A stretch of 5,263 nucleotides of DNA from Lachnospiraceae bacterium. Lineage in GTDB: Bacteria > Bacillota_A > Clostridia > Lachnospirales > Lachnospiraceae. The stretch covers positions 1 to 5,263 of the forward strand of contig JAGCZE010000018.1 of the NCBI GenBank assembly GCA_017960415.1, given 5' to 3'. The translations under genes and the position numbers were made by a program. The notes beneath the pieces were generated by a model. It did not search any database and was not told the origin of the DNA. It saw nothing but the letters and a program-made list of their open reading frames with translations. Positions 1 to 5,263 of the stretch are shown piece by piece. Each line of letters begins with the position of its first letter. Within the stretch, counting starts at the first letter, position 1.

Positions 1-1
1 G

Positions 2-613
2 ATAGTGTCTACAGACAGCGAAGAGTATGCCGATATTGCAAGAAAATTCGGCGCTGATGTGCCGTTTATCCGCCCCGCTGAATACGCGACCGATACGGCT
101 CTTGATATAGATGTGTTCAAACATGCTCTTACATGGCTTGATGAGCATGAAGGGTACAGGCCGGATATCATAGTGCAGCTGCGTCCTACCTACCCGAAAC
201 GTAAGGTGGATGATATCCAGAATATGATAGAGATGCTGATCGATCATCCGGAGGCTGATTCTGTACGGTCGGTAGCACCGGCAACGGAGATACCTTACAA
301 GATGTGGGTATGCAAGTCTGAAAATAATAAAATGGATGATAGTGCGAATATTTCGATCGGCCGCATCCTACCTGTAGTGAAGGACCTTCCGGAATGTTAT
401 AACATGCCGAGACAGGAACTCCCGACCGCATATTACCAGAATGCATGCATTGATGTAATGCGGTACGATACTGTCATGAAGAAGAATTCCATGACCGGCG
501 ATGTGATCCTGGGTTATCTGATGCAGGAAAATTTTGATATTGATACGGAAACTGAATTGGAAAAAGCTAAAGCGGAAATAGAAAAAACGGTTGAAAATAA
601 AGCATTTTTATGA
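2..613 (+). CDS. neuA: CMP-nonulosonate (acylneuraminate) cytidylyltransferase, 5'-truncated
   Basis: The reading frame is already open at the left edge, so this is the C-terminal 203 residues of a longer protein. NeuA proteins are usually about 220-235 residues, so roughly 45-50 N-terminal residues, including the CTP-binding glycine-rich start, are missing. The GTG at 5 is simply the Val of the conserved IVSTDSEE motif, not a start. Counting from that Val, the visible family signatures are STDSEEYADIA (2-12), RPAEYATDTA (23-32), LRPTYPKR (59-66, the LQPTSPLR-type motif), YYQNACIDV (near 142-150) and FDIDTETELEKA. The last holds the Asp-x-Asp pair (178 and 180) that matches the metal-binding aspartates of characterised CMP-Neu5Ac synthetases. 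The family transfers CMP from CTP to a nine-carbon keto acid sugar in the cytoplasm. The downstream neuB-like gene supports this. Whether the sugar is neuraminic, legionaminic or pseudaminic acid cannot be told. Confidence 0.88.
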   Translation: MVSTDSEEYADIARKFGADVPFIRPAEYATDTALDIDVFKHALTWLDEHEGYRPDIIVQLRPTYPKRKVDDIQNMIEMLIDHPEADSVRSVAPATEIPYKMWVCKSENNKMDDSANISIGRILPVVKDLPECYNMPRQELPTAYYQNACIDVMRYDTVMKKNSMTGDVILGYLMQENFDIDTETELEKAKAEIEKTVENKAFL

Positions 614-619
614 TATATT
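591..619 (+). promoter_or_regulatory. Candidate sigma-A promoter inside the neuA end, reading to neuB
   Basis: TTGAAA (591-596) and TATATT (614-619) are separated by exactly 17 bases; each box is one mismatch from consensus. It would start transcription near 625-627, just after the neuA stop codon at 611-613. This gives neuB its own leader of about 110 nt containing the terminator-like hairpin described next. The boxes overlap coding sequence, so chance AT-rich matches are possible. Confidence 0.55.
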
Positions 620-635
620 GAATATGCAGAAGAAA

Positions 636-709
636 GCCACAAAAGCGGCCGACTTCATAATGGGTTATTAACGCTTTACAGCGTCGCCGCCATCGCTTCC
701 ATCGGTGGC
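636..709 (+). promoter_or_regulatory. Possible antiterminator pairing in the neuB leader
   Basis: GCGGCCGAC (645-653) can pair with GTCGCCGC (683-690) as eight base pairs with one bulged C. GCCAC (636-640) can additionally pair with GTGGC (705-709), enclosing the first helix. Both pairings use bases of the terminator stem (686-694 and 704-712), so they cannot form together with it. The small perfect hairpin ACGCT/AGCGT (671-675 with 680-684) also competes. This is the layout of a transcription attenuator. The pairings are visible in the sequence; the switching role is inference, and short GC-rich matches can arise by chance. Confidence 0.35.
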
Positions 710-719
710 GGCATTTTTT
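686..719 (+). terminator. Intrinsic terminator or attenuator between neuA and neuB
   Basis: A nine-base-pair stem (686-694 with 704-712; one G-T wobble) with a nine-base loop is followed by A and six T residues (714-719). That is a typical Rho-independent terminator. A small four-base-loop hairpin (671-684) abuts it upstream. The position is odd: the T-run ends four bases before the neuB Shine-Dalgarno (AGGAG at 723-727), leaving no room for a promoter afterwards. neuB must therefore be reached by readthrough, so the element either lowers neuB relative to neuA or works as a regulated attenuator. Confidence 0.8.
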
Positions 720-735
720 ATCAGGAGAGAATAAT

Positions 736-2247
736 ATGGCATCAAAAGACATCTTCAAAGACTTGTTTATTTTCGAAATGGCGAATTCACATCAGGGTTC
801 TGTGGAACACGGCATTGACATCATCCGTGCCATGGGCAGGATCGCGCGCAAGTACAATATCCGTGCGGCTGTGAAGCTGCAGTATCGCGATCTTGACACT
901 TTTATCCATCCGGATTTCAAAGGCAGAACTGACATTAAGCATATCCCGAGATTTGAATCCACAAGGCTTTCGAGAGAACAGTTCGGTGAGCTGGTCAATG
1001 CAATACGCGAGGAGGGCCTGATCGCGATGAGCACGCCTTTTGATGAGGTGAGCGTGGATCTGTGCATGGATCAGGGGCTTGACATCATCAAGATCGCAAG
1101 CTGTTCTTCACACGACTGGCCGTTGCTTACCAAAGCAGCAGCCACGCAGAAGCCTCTGATCGTATCGACGGGAGGCAAGAGCCTGTCGGATATCGACAAG
1201 ATTTATAATTTCCTGACTCACAGGGGAGTAAACTTCGCATTTCTGCACTGTATTGCGGAATATCCCGCACCGAAGGAGCGCCTGCAGCTTGACTTTATCG
1301 AGAAGATGAAGAAGCGCTATCCGGACATTCCGATCGGATATTCGGGACATGAGGATCCGGACAATAATACCGTGGCCATGATGGCAGCAGCCAAGGGAGC
1401 TGCAATTTTCGAGCGTCATGTGGGACTTCCTACCGAAACCATCAAACTGAATGCTTACTCGATGAATCCGGATCAGGCGGATGCCTGGGTTGCAGCTGTT
1501 CTTGATGCCCGCGAGATGTGCGGATTGAAGAAGACAAGCATACACGGATTTACGAAATATATCAGCCAGGCAGAGGTCGATTCACTCAGAAGCCTTATGA
1601 GAGGCGTATTTGCGAAACGGGATATAGAGGCCGGAGAGACACTTACCGCAGAGGATGTGTTCTTTGCGATGCCCTGTGCCGAGAGACAGATGACAAGCGG
1701 TGAATTCGAGAACGGAATGACCGCAAGCCGTGCATATAAGACTAACGAAGCTCTTTACGAACAGCGCAAGACCACCGATATCAGCATTATGCGAAGCGTT
1801 GTTCATGATGCCAAGGGTATGCTTTTTGAAGCAGGGATAGCGCTTGGCAACGAATTTGACGTAGAACTGTCCCACCATTACGGAATGCAGCATTTCAGGC
1901 AGTTTGGCGCGATCATTATTTCGATCGTGAACCGCGAATACTGTAAGAAGCTGATCATTGTGTTGCCGGGGCAGACCAATCCCGCTCACATGCACAAGGT
2001 CAAGGAAGAAACCTTCCAGGTGCTTTACGGTGATCTGACCGTCGATATCGAGGGCGAGAAGCATGTGATGCACCCGGGCGACATCAGGACCGTCCTGCGC
2101 GGTCAGATGCATGCATTTACATCGGATACGGGCGCGATATTTGAGGAAATATCCACGACTCACGTCCGCAACGATTCCTACTATGAAGACCCTAAGATCG
2201 CAGCGCTTGATCCGCTTGAGCGAAAGTCGATATTAAGAGACTGGTAA
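736..2247 (+). CDS. neuB: NeuB-family nonulosonate synthase with C-terminal cupin domain
   Basis: This 503-residue protein combines a NeuB-type synthase barrel (about 8-265), a SAF/antifreeze-like domain (about 283-343) and a cupin (about 375-475). NeuB enzymes condense phosphoenolpyruvate with an N-acylated hexosamine to form a nine-carbon 2-keto-3-deoxy sugar acid. Matching residues include E14 in FEMANSHQGS, K47 and Q49 in VKLQ, K119, the STG turn (144-146), H205 in GYSGH, and E226 and H228 in FERH; the two histidines match the Mn2+ ligands of meningococcal NeuB. Plain NeuB proteins are near 335-350 residues, so about 150 are extra. The cupin part fits G(X)5HXH(X)4E(X)6G exactly (G412, H418, H420, E425, G432), with H459 as a likely fourth ligand. 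Two departures from NeuB: the KIGSGE motif reads KIASCSS, and the SAF-domain KRPG motif reads MPCAERQ, suggesting a substrate other than ManNAc. The ATG start is set by AGGAG at 723-727. Sugar identity is unknown. Confidence 0.85.
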   Translation: MASKDIFKDLFIFEMANSHQGSVEHGIDIIRAMGRIARKYNIRAAVKLQYRDLDTFIHPDFKGRTDIKHIPRFESTRLSREQFGELVNAIREEGLIAMSTPFDEVSVDLCMDQGLDIIKIASCSSHDWPLLTKAAATQKPLIVSTGGKSLSDIDKIYNFLTHRGVNFAFLHCIAEYPAPKERLQLDFIEKMKKRYPDIPIGYSGHEDPDNNTVAMMAAAKGAAIFERHVGLPTETIKLNAYSMNPDQADAWVAAVLDAREMCGLKKTSIHGFTKYISQAEVDSLRSLMRGVFAKRDIEAGETLTAEDVFFAMPCAERQMTSGEFENGMTASRAYKTNEALYEQRKTTDISIMRSVVHDAKGMLFEAGIALGNEFDVELSHHYGMQHFRQFGAIIISIVNREYCKKLIIVLPGQTNPAHMHKVKEETFQVLYGDLTVDIEGEKHVMHPGDIRTVLRGQMHAFTSDTGAIFEEISTTHVRNDSYYEDPKIAALDPLERKSILRDW

Positions 2248-2284
2248 GATTGTGGGCAGGTTAAAATAAAAATATTGCAATTTC

Positions 2285-2328
2285 AAAAGCATCAAAAATG
2301 GAGGATTTCCCGATTTTTGATGCTTTTT
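2285..2328 (+). terminator. Strong intrinsic terminator after neuB
   Basis: A perfect 15-base-pair stem (2285-2299 with 2313-2327) surrounds a 13-base loop. The stem carries A residues at its 5' foot and T residues at its 3' foot, with a second T-run at 2333-2337. It lies 38 bases after the neuB stop and closes that transcription unit. The symmetric A/T flanks mean it could also stop transcription from the opposite direction. Confidence 0.93.
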
Positions 2329-2465
2329 CATATTTTTCCGGTTCTTTACCAATGAATTCCGTTTCTGTCAAAGGCAGCTAAAATGCACATAACAAGTTAT
2401 CCTTCGGTTTGAAACATGAAATTCCGAAGAATGTATCAATAATCCACAAAAAGAGAAATACAATA
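2329..2465. other. Intergenic DNA upstream of the mcp promoter, with two dyads
   Basis: I see no coding sequence here. Two inverted repeats are visible: ATAAC-AA-GTTAT (2389-2400, perfect) and CTTCGG/CCGAAG (2402-2407 with 2424-2429, 16-base spacer). They lie about 40-75 bases upstream of the mcp -35 box, where an activator or repressor could bind. Neither has a T-run, so they are not terminators. A regulatory role is only a possibility. Confidence 0.4.
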
Positions 2466-2494
2466 TTGACAAAGAACTATTTTTACGATAGAAT
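2466..2494 (+). promoter_or_regulatory. Sigma-A promoter of the chemoreceptor gene
   Basis: TTGACA (2466-2471, perfect) and TAGAAT (2489-2494, one mismatch) are 17 bases apart. Transcription would start near 2501, giving a leader of about 87 nt. A perfect dyad, ATTGT-G-ACAAT (2501-2511), sits right at the predicted start point and could be an operator. A flagellar sigma-28 type promoter was looked for and not supported. Confidence 0.82.
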
Positions 2495-2517
2495 TTTTAT
2501 ATTGTGACAATTGTATT

Positions 2518-2560
2518 GGGAAATGCCGGAAGATTTATATTGTGTCTTCGGCATTTACCC
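2518..2560 (+). promoter_or_regulatory. Hairpin in the mcp leader before the ribosome binding site
   Basis: AAATGCCGGAAG (2521-2532) pairs with CTTCGGCATTT (2546-2556) as 11 base pairs with one bulged G. GGG (2518-2520) with CCC (2558-2560) extends the stem past a bulged A. The loop is 13 bases. There is no T-run, so this is not a terminator. It lies 12 bases before the Shine-Dalgarno and could affect mRNA stability or translation. Confidence 0.6.
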
Positions 2561-2572
2561 GAGGGGCATATC

Positions 2573-2580
2573 AAGGAGGT
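2573..2580 (+). promoter_or_regulatory. Perfect Shine-Dalgarno that fixes the mcp start
   Basis: AAGGAGGT is followed by a seven-base gap and ATG at 2588. The frame also opens upstream at GTG 2504, but that codon lies almost at the predicted transcription start, has no ribosome binding site, and the added 28 residues would be encoded by the leader hairpin and the Shine-Dalgarno itself. The shorter start is therefore chosen. Confidence 0.92.
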
Positions 2581-2587
2581 AGAATCT

Positions 2588-4039
2588 ATGAGTAAAGAAC
2601 AGTTTATCAGAGCTAACAGACAGGCGTTCGGGATCAACTGCGCCGTACTGGTCGTTGCTACAATACTTATGCTCTTTCAGGGGCTTAAGACCGGCTTTAA
2701 TTATGTTGTGATCGTCGAAATGGTGGCAGCGGCGTTATGCTTTGTATCATTTTTCTTCGGAATGACGAAGGGACGCGACAACAAGCTCGGTATTATTTTC
2801 ATACTTACCGGTGCAGCTATGGTATACATTGTCATCATGCTGGTCCAGAACGATCTTATTTACTATGCATACGGTGTTCCGATCCTGATCTCCTGCATCG
2901 TATATATGAACCCCAAGGTAGCCATGATAGGCTCCTGTGAGCTGCTTTTTGCATATGTCATCGTATTCATCCGTACCATCGCCGGCGGTAACGGCGATCT
3001 GAAAGTACTTATCATAGATACGGCAACCCTGATACTTTGCCTGGTATCGTCCAACCTTGTAATCAGACTGCTTAAGCAGATCACCGATGAGAACCGTATC
3101 GCGATCGAGTCATCAATGGAAGAGCAGAAGCAGGTTTCCGACAGGATACTCAGCACCGCTTCCGATATCACTGAGCTCTACCGCAAAGTGGACGTGCAGA
3201 TGGAATCGCTTAAAAATATCGTAAACGGCAACAGCCAGGCAATGGAGCAGATCGCCTCCAGCACCGATAATACCGCACAGGCTATTACCGTTCAGGCGGA
3301 AATGTGCCAGAACATTACCAACGAGACCGAAGCTACCAGAAAGAGCAAGGATGAGATGGTCGAGGCTACAAGGACTGCCAAGGATATCATTGTTGAAGGC
3401 AATGCGGTTCTGAACAAACTGAAGGAGAAATCCGCTGCGGTTGAGGCGGAGGGCAGAGAGACAATGTCCGCAACTTCTGTCGTTACCGGCAAGATCAGCG
3501 ATGTACAGCAGATATTGGGATCTATCCTTTCCATTTCCCATCAGACCAATCTTCTTGCACTTAATGCTTCTATAGAGGCGGCCAGAGCAGGAGATGCCGG
3601 ACGCGGATTCGCGGTTGTTGCCGAGGAGATCAGAAATCTTTCCGAGCAGACCAACGAAGCATCCAACAAGATCACCGATATCATCAATGAACTTACGGAC
3701 AATATCGACCTGACGATATCAAGTATCGGAAGGACCATGGATTCCGTAAAAGAACAGAATGAAATGATCGTTACCACAGGAGAGCGTTTTGACGCGATCA
3801 ACGCCAATGTAACCGCACTTATCGATAAATTTGCAGGACTTGAGGACGGCGTGAACAAGATCACAAGATCAACAACAGAGATCAACGACAGCATTACAAA
3901 CCTTTCCGCAGGCAGCGAAGAGGTTGCCTCACTGTCAGGTGAAGGCGCGTCCGCAGCAGCCGAGGCTGTAAAGGCCTGTGATACGCTTGACGATATGCTG
4001 GCTAAGATACGTAAGGCAGTTAACAGCCTGTCGGCGTGA
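2588..4039 (+). CDS. Methyl-accepting chemotaxis protein with six membrane segments
   Basis: This 483-residue protein is a chemoreceptor that signals through CheW and CheA to the flagellar motor. Residues 16-162 hold six hydrophobic segments, roughly 16-33, 39-58, 67-86, 91-107, 111-132 and 138-161, joined by very short loops. The rest is a long alpha-helical cytoplasmic domain. Its hairpin tip is the classic signature [20 protein letters not shown] continuing to [12 protein letters not shown] (318-349), including the conserved E330, R333 and G338-R339-G340 region. Gln/Glu- and Ala/Ser-rich flanking helices could carry methylation sites. No periplasmic sensor domain, PAS or clear HAMP module is visible between the membrane part and the signalling helices. 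There is no CheR-tethering pentapeptide at the C-terminus (it ends AVNSLSA). The ligand is unknown; the bundle itself, or partner membrane proteins, may sense. It is monocistronic, with its own promoter. Confidence 0.95.
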   Translation: MSKEQFIRANRQAFGINCAVLVVATILMLFQGLKTGFNYVVIVEMVAAALCFVSFFFGMTKGRDNKLGIIFILTGAAMVYIVIMLVQNDLIYYAYGVPILISCIVYMNPKVAMIGSCELLFAYVIVFIRTIAGGNGDLKVLIIDTATLILCLVSSNLVIRLLKQITDENRIAIESSMEEQKQVSDRILSTASDITELYRKVDVQMESLKNIVNGNSQAMEQIASSTDNTAQAITVQAEMCQNITNETEATRKSKDEMVEATRTAKDIIVEGNAVLNKLKEKSAAVEAEGRETMSATSVVTGKISDVQQILGSILSISHQTNLLALNASIEAARAGDAGRGFAVVAEEIRNLSEQTNEASNKITDIINELTDNIDLTISSIGRTMDSVKEQNEMIVTTGERFDAINANVTALIDKFAGLEDGVNKITRSTTEINDSITNLSAGSEEVASLSGEGASAAAEAVKACDTLDDMLAKIRKAVNSLSA

Positions 4040-4202
4040 GAGAAAGTGAACTAAGTGAGCCGGGAGGTCCGGTTGTAAAAATGCAGTTATTGAGGGATTA
4101 CAGTTTTTCTATTAAAAGAGGTATTAGAAAATATATAATACATACTCAAAGAATGAAGAAAAATAATATCGTACAGAATTTGTGAATATGGTTACATATT
4201 TC
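4040..4202. other. AT-rich intergenic DNA after mcp
   Basis: No gene is supported here. A short stem (4058-4063 with 4069-4074, one G-T pair) lies just after the mcp stop but lacks a T-run, so no convincing terminator for mcp can be pointed to. A TATAAT box at 4134-4139 has no good -35 partner. The strongly AT-rich stretch from about 4110 to 4200 directly upstream of the next promoter could act as an UP-type element. That last point is inference. Confidence 0.45.
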
Positions 4203-4231
4203 TTGACAAAATCAAACCTGTGTGATATAAT
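4203..4231 (+). promoter_or_regulatory. Full-consensus promoter with extended -10
   Basis: TTGACA (4203-4208) and TATAAT (4226-4231) are both perfect and are 17 bases apart. TG at 4223-4224 adds an extended -10 element (TGATATAAT). AT-rich DNA precedes it. Transcription should start near 4238. This is the strongest promoter in the window and implies high output of the downstream exported protein unless the leader restrains it. Confidence 0.93.
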
Positions 4232-4238
4232 CGTAACT

Positions 4239-4283
4239 ACCCTCGAAAAGTGTGTTTTTACACATTTTATGCATAAAGAGGGT
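4239..4283 (+). promoter_or_regulatory. 5'-terminal hairpin of the leader
   Basis: ACCCTC (4239-4244) pairs with GAGGGT (4278-4283), enclosing an inner stem: AAAA (4246-4249) with TTTT (4265-4268), a bulged G, then TGTGT (4251-4255) with ACACA (4260-4264) and a T4 loop. It begins at the predicted transcript start. Hairpins placed there are known to protect mRNAs from decay, and that is the simplest reading. Confidence 0.6.
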
Positions 4284-4341
4284 CTGATTCCAAAATTTAT
4301 TTCAGTATGCTATTAAGTTTTTCTTGCCCCGTGTCGATATA

Positions 4342-4384
4342 TTAATCAGCAAACGAGTTACATGCCTGATTAAATGTAACTACG
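4342..4384 (+). repeat. Two interlocked inverted repeats (alternative stems or pseudoknot)
   Basis: TTAATCAG (4342-4349) is perfectly complementary to CTGATTAA (4366-4373). AGTTACAT (4356-4363) is perfectly complementary to ATGTAACT (4374-4381), and CG/CG (4354-4355 with 4383-4384) extends it past one bulged A. The order of arms is 1, 2, 1', 2', so the two helices interlock. With no bases between 1' and 2', both full helices are unlikely to coexist sterically. They are either alternative states or a frayed H-type pseudoknot. Confidence 0.7.
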
Positions 4385-4545
4385 ATGTGTGAATTGTTTT
4401 ACTTGATGAGACACGCATTCCGGAATAGGCCGGGACGCACATCCGGGTTTCCAATGAACCCTTCGGGCTCCGTACACCCGACAGATCATGGAAACTTCTC
4501 AGATGTTTATGTTCAAGGATGGACATGGGCAGGATACACAACCAC

Positions 4546-4553
4546 AAGGAGGT
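4546..4553 (+). promoter_or_regulatory. Perfect Shine-Dalgarno of the exported-protein gene
   Basis: AAGGAGGT lies six bases before ATG at 4560. It is identical to the mcp site and, with the adjacent signal-peptide sequence, fixes the start. No long complementary stretch that would hide it was found in the leader; only four-base matches are visible. Confidence 0.93.
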
Positions 4554-4559
4554 AAATTT

Positions 4560-5263
4560 ATGAAGAAGTTCAATATTTCAAAAGGCCTGATCGTTGGTCT
4601 TTTGACATTGGCACTTTGCTTCGCGGCGTTCGGCGCAGTGAAGGCAAGTGCAAGTGATTCTGGTACATCAGGATCATCTACCAGCGGTTCAGGATCTTCT
4701 ACCAGTGGCTCAGTGGCAGAACCTGCTGCTACAACTCTTACAACTACTTATGACGCTAAGAAAGATGTAATTGTTTTCACAGCAGATGGAACCGGAAAGG
4801 TATATTATACCACCTTTAAGGATGCTTCCGGTAAAGAACTGAAGGGAACTGCTTTTAAGTCTGTTGAACTGAAGAAATCCGGCAGTGATTATGTTGCAGA
4901 AATATCTGTAGCTGACAAAAATGGCCTTAAGGTAGCAGTTAATAAAGATTTATTCTTATATGCTACATTAAAGCAGCCGGCAAATGACAAGACCCAGTAT
5001 CCGCTTGCCGGAGATATGGTTTTCGAGGTTAAACAGACCGGCGTTAAGAAGATCGTTATTAACATCGATTACACCAAGGTTGCAAAGGGTGAAGATGGTC
5101 TTGCTATTTCCAGTATCGAGATCACTGATAATAATAAGGTTGCTACGACTTACAGTGCTACAGAGAACGCTTCTGATTTCACAGCTTTATTAAACAGACT
5201 CCAGTATGCTGTTGATGCAAAGACTCCTGCTTGGCTGCCTGTTATAGCAGAGGAAATTGAAGA
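4560..5263 (+). CDS. Exported protein of unknown function, 3'-truncated
   Basis: The first 234 residues are visible and the frame is open at the right edge. The N-terminus is a clear Sec signal peptide: basic MKKFNISK, hydrophobic core about 10-27, and a likely cleavage after the KASA motif near residue 31. A Ser/Gly/Thr linker (about 32-51) follows, including a repeated GSSTSGS unit. From about 57 the sequence is beta-strand-like, with alternating hydrophobic and polar residues, and rich in Lys, Asp, Val and Thr. There is no Cys beyond the signal peptide, no His and only one Arg (R213), which is typical of abundant extracellular or surface-layer-type proteins. Codon choice leans to GCT/GCA, GTT and AAG, unlike the neuB gene, consistent with high expression. 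No lipobox is seen; the only Cys (20) lies inside the hydrophobic core. I do not recognise a family. A surface, S-layer or adhesin role is inference. Confidence 0.9.
   Translation, partial: MKKFNISKGLIVGLLTLALCFAAFGAVKASASDSGTSGSSTSGSGSSTSGSVAEPAATTLTTTYDAKKDVIVFTADGTGKVYYTTFKDASGKELKGTAFKSVELKKSGSDYVAEISVADKNGLKVAVNKDLFLYATLKQPANDKTQYPLAGDMVFEVKQTGVKKIVINIDYTKVAKGEDGLAISSIEITDNNKVATTYSATENASDFTALLNRLQYAVDAKTPAWLPVIAEEIE
4671..4712 (+). repeat. Two 21-bp tandem repeats encoding GSSTSGS twice
   Basis: The copies at 4671-4691 and 4692-4712 differ at only three positions (A/T, C/T, T/C), of which all are silent. They encode two heptapeptides in the flexible linker after the signal peptide. Such in-frame repeats can expand or contract and change linker length between strains. 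Confidence 0.85.

Larger units (their letters stand above)
4238..4559 (+). promoter_or_regulatory. Long structured 5' leader (about 320 nt), possible riboswitch or stability element
   Basis: Between the consensus promoter and the ATG at 4560 there is no credible gene, but there is dense complementarity. Visible pairings: a compound hairpin at the very 5' end (4239-4283); two overlapping eight-base-pair dyads (4342-4384); GATGTGTG (4384-4391), which can pair either with CACGCAT (4412-4418) or with CGCACATC (4436-4443); GTTTCCAATGA (4447-4457) with TCATGGAAAC (4486-4495), ten pairs with one bulge; a competing GGGTT/AACCC hairpin (4445-4449 with 4457-4461); and ATGTTC/GGACAT (4509-4514 with 4521-4526). 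No hairpin plus T-run terminator is seen, so any control would act on translation or RNA stability. No known class is assigned. Long leaders are also common on surface-layer protein mRNAs. Confidence 0.6.

Noticed and set aside
624..671. A 15-codon ORF (MQKKATKAADFIMGY) between neuA and neuB, as a possible leader peptide
   Set aside because: It has no ribosome binding site, and its ATG lies at or just before the predicted transcription start. It could only be translated from neuA readthrough RNA, and nothing supports that.
2465..2491. A sigma-28 (flagellar) promoter for mcp, because TACGATAG resembles the GCCGATAA box
   Set aside because: No TAAA-type -35 box lies at the right distance, and a near-perfect sigma-A promoter occupies the same bases.
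2504..2587. An upstream GTG start that would add 28 residues to the chemoreceptor
   Set aside because: It has no Shine-Dalgarno and sits about three bases from the predicted transcript start. The extra residues are encoded by the leader hairpin and the real Shine-Dalgarno, while ATG 2588 has an ideal site.
4058..4110. A terminator for mcp (stem at 4058-4074, T-run at 4104-4108)
   Set aside because: The stem and the T-run are about 30 bases apart, and the sequence between them does not form a good hairpin.
4148..4185. A ten-codon ORF starting at ATGAAGAAAAAT upstream of the strong promoter
   Set aside because: It has no ribosome binding site or clear promoter, and the AT-rich composition makes such a short frame expected by chance.
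4984..5193. A second ORF overlapping the exported-protein gene in another frame
   Set aside because: It lies wholly inside the exported-protein frame and has no ribosome binding site; its Leu/Arg-rich translation is a frame-shifted shadow.

Overview
The window looks like a chromosomal segment of a Firmicute, most likely a motile clostridial or Lachnospiraceae-type gut or rumen bacterium. The reasons are strong AAGGAGGT ribosome binding sites, consensus TTGACA/TATAAT promoters, intrinsic terminators, moderate GC content, a clostridial-style methyl-accepting chemotaxis protein and a Lys-rich exported protein. All four genes lie on the + strand. This placement is inference from style and family, not from any marker gene.

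Layout. (1) 2-613 is the 3' part of a CMP-nonulosonate (sialic-acid-type) cytidylyltransferase, NeuA-like; its N-terminus lies outside the window. (2) 591-735 is a short control region. A sigma-A-type promoter overlaps the end of neuA, and the leader holds an intrinsic terminator stem directly before the neuB ribosome binding site, plus a possible competing antiterminator pairing. (3) 736-2247 is a NeuB-like nonulosonate synthase with an extra C-terminal cupin domain. (4) 2285-2328 is a strong intrinsic terminator closing the sugar operon. (5) 2329-2587 is the mcp regulatory region: promoter, dyads, leader hairpin and a perfect Shine-Dalgarno. (6) 2588-4039 is a chemoreceptor with six membrane segments and no extracellular sensor domain. 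(7) 4040-4202 is AT-rich DNA with no recognised gene. (8) 4203-4231 is a full-consensus promoter with extended -10, followed by an untranslated leader of about 320 nt rich in complementary and mutually exclusive pairings. (9) 4560-5263 is the 5' part of a secreted, Ser/Gly-linker-bearing protein of unknown function that runs off the right edge.

How the parts fit. NeuB condenses phosphoenolpyruvate with an amino-hexose to make a nine-carbon acidic sugar, and NeuA activates it with CTP, so these two genes form the end of a pathway for glycosylating a surface structure (flagellin, capsule or other glycan). A chemoreceptor and a probably abundant exported protein next door are consistent with a cell-surface and motility region, but each of the last two genes has its own promoter.

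The most unusual material is the non-coding DNA: the attenuator-like leader of neuB and the long, highly structured leader of the exported-protein gene, which I cannot assign confidently to any known riboswitch class.
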